NCBI GenBank assembly: GCA_030619095.1
Contig: JAUXCB010000100.1
Location: forward strand, 1 to 6,041
DNA: 6,041 nt
Direction of reading: 5' to 3'
Source: Verrucomicrobiota bacterium
GTDB lineage: Bacteria; Verrucomicrobiota; Kiritimatiellia; Kiritimatiellales; Tichowtungiaceae
Positions 6,005-6,041 of this stretch are shown in pieces. The translations under genes and the position numbers were made by a program. Below the pieces are notes generated by a model. It ran no database searches. It had not been told where the DNA came from and saw only the letters and a list, made by a program, of their open reading frames with translations. Positions within the stretch are counted from its first letter, which is position 1, and each line of letters opens with the position of its first letter.

Positions 6005-6041
6005 TAGCTAATAGCTAACTGCCTTTCCCGTGTGCGCGGAA
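5965..6041. repeat. 23-bp direct repeat pair across the metF 3' end
   Basis: The 23-nt sequence at 5965-5987, within the metF C-terminal codons, recurs exactly at 6019-6041, 54 nt later. The second copy runs to the right edge, so the match may extend further. The first copy can form a stem-loop: GCCTTT 5967-5972 with AAAGGC 5989-5994. The pair encloses a heptamer array. This suggests a local tandem duplication or the start of a longer repeat array; mobility is not shown. Confidence 0.85.
5993..6020. repeat. Four-copy heptamer tandem repeat (GCTRATR) containing the metF stop
   Basis: Consecutive 7-mers GCTAATG, GCTGATA, GCTAATA and GCTAACT run from 5993 to 6020. The metF stop TGA (6002-6004) is inside the second unit. 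Because the period is 7, the array places stop codons in all three forward frames within about 25 nt. It resembles the short tandem heptanucleotide repeats known from some bacterial intergenic regions; no function is evident. Confidence 0.7.

Noticed and set aside
1..6041. CRISPR array, tRNA/rRNA, insertion sequence, prophage or defence island
   Set aside because: No spaced repeat series, cloverleaf, transposase, integrase or nuclease-like protein is visible. The only multi-copy repeats are the short ones at 5965-6041.

Overview
The window reads as a compact bacterial chromosomal segment of moderate-to-high GC, apart from an AT-rich intergenic patch near 4530-4740. It holds seven confidently supported protein genes (one cut by the left edge), one possible micro-ORF and several well-formed hairpins. 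No RNA gene, CRISPR array, transposase or phage gene is visible. The LeuB subtype (GGSAPKY cofactor loop, [11 protein letters not shown] helix), the HU sequence and the TTCCAA/TTGGAA intergenic palindrome remind me of the Verrucomicrobiota/Kiritimatiellota/Lentisphaerota (PVC) group. That placement is an impression from recalled family sequences, not a search result.

Layout. Bases 1-138 encode the last 45 residues of an RND/NodT-type outer-membrane efflux protein. Three bases later a patatin-like phospholipase gene (142-1011, +) follows, probably co-transcribed and ended by a perfect palindromic terminator (1059-1092). A second, nested inverted repeat (1092-1129) lies ahead of leuB-type 3-isopropylmalate dehydrogenase (1198-2283, +). 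A strong, probably bidirectional terminator (2324-2353) separates leuB from a convergent minus-strand pair. That pair is a PtsN/fructose-type PTS EIIA protein (4515 to 4069) followed 9 nt later by a CPA2-family cation/proton antiporter (4059 to 2395), driven by a plausible sigma70 promoter at 4544-4571. Divergent from it are a possible 21-residue hydrophobic peptide with an ideal Shine-Dalgarno (4607-4672), an HU-family nucleoid protein (4744-5019) with its own terminator, and metF (5099-6004). The metF stop lies in a four-copy heptamer repeat flanked by a 23-bp direct repeat that runs to the window edge.

How the genes relate. The clearest functional unit is EIIA plus antiporter: a phosphorylatable PTS regulator translationally coupled to an ion exchanger, consistent with PTS-linked control of K+/Na+/pH homeostasis. 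LeuB (leucine synthesis), MetF (methyl-folate for methionine) and HU are housekeeping genes with separate signals. I do not see a clear novel multi-gene system. The items most worth checking are the micro-ORF, the Lys-Tyr cofactor signature of LeuB, the nested inverted repeat before leuB, and the repeat at the metF 3' end.
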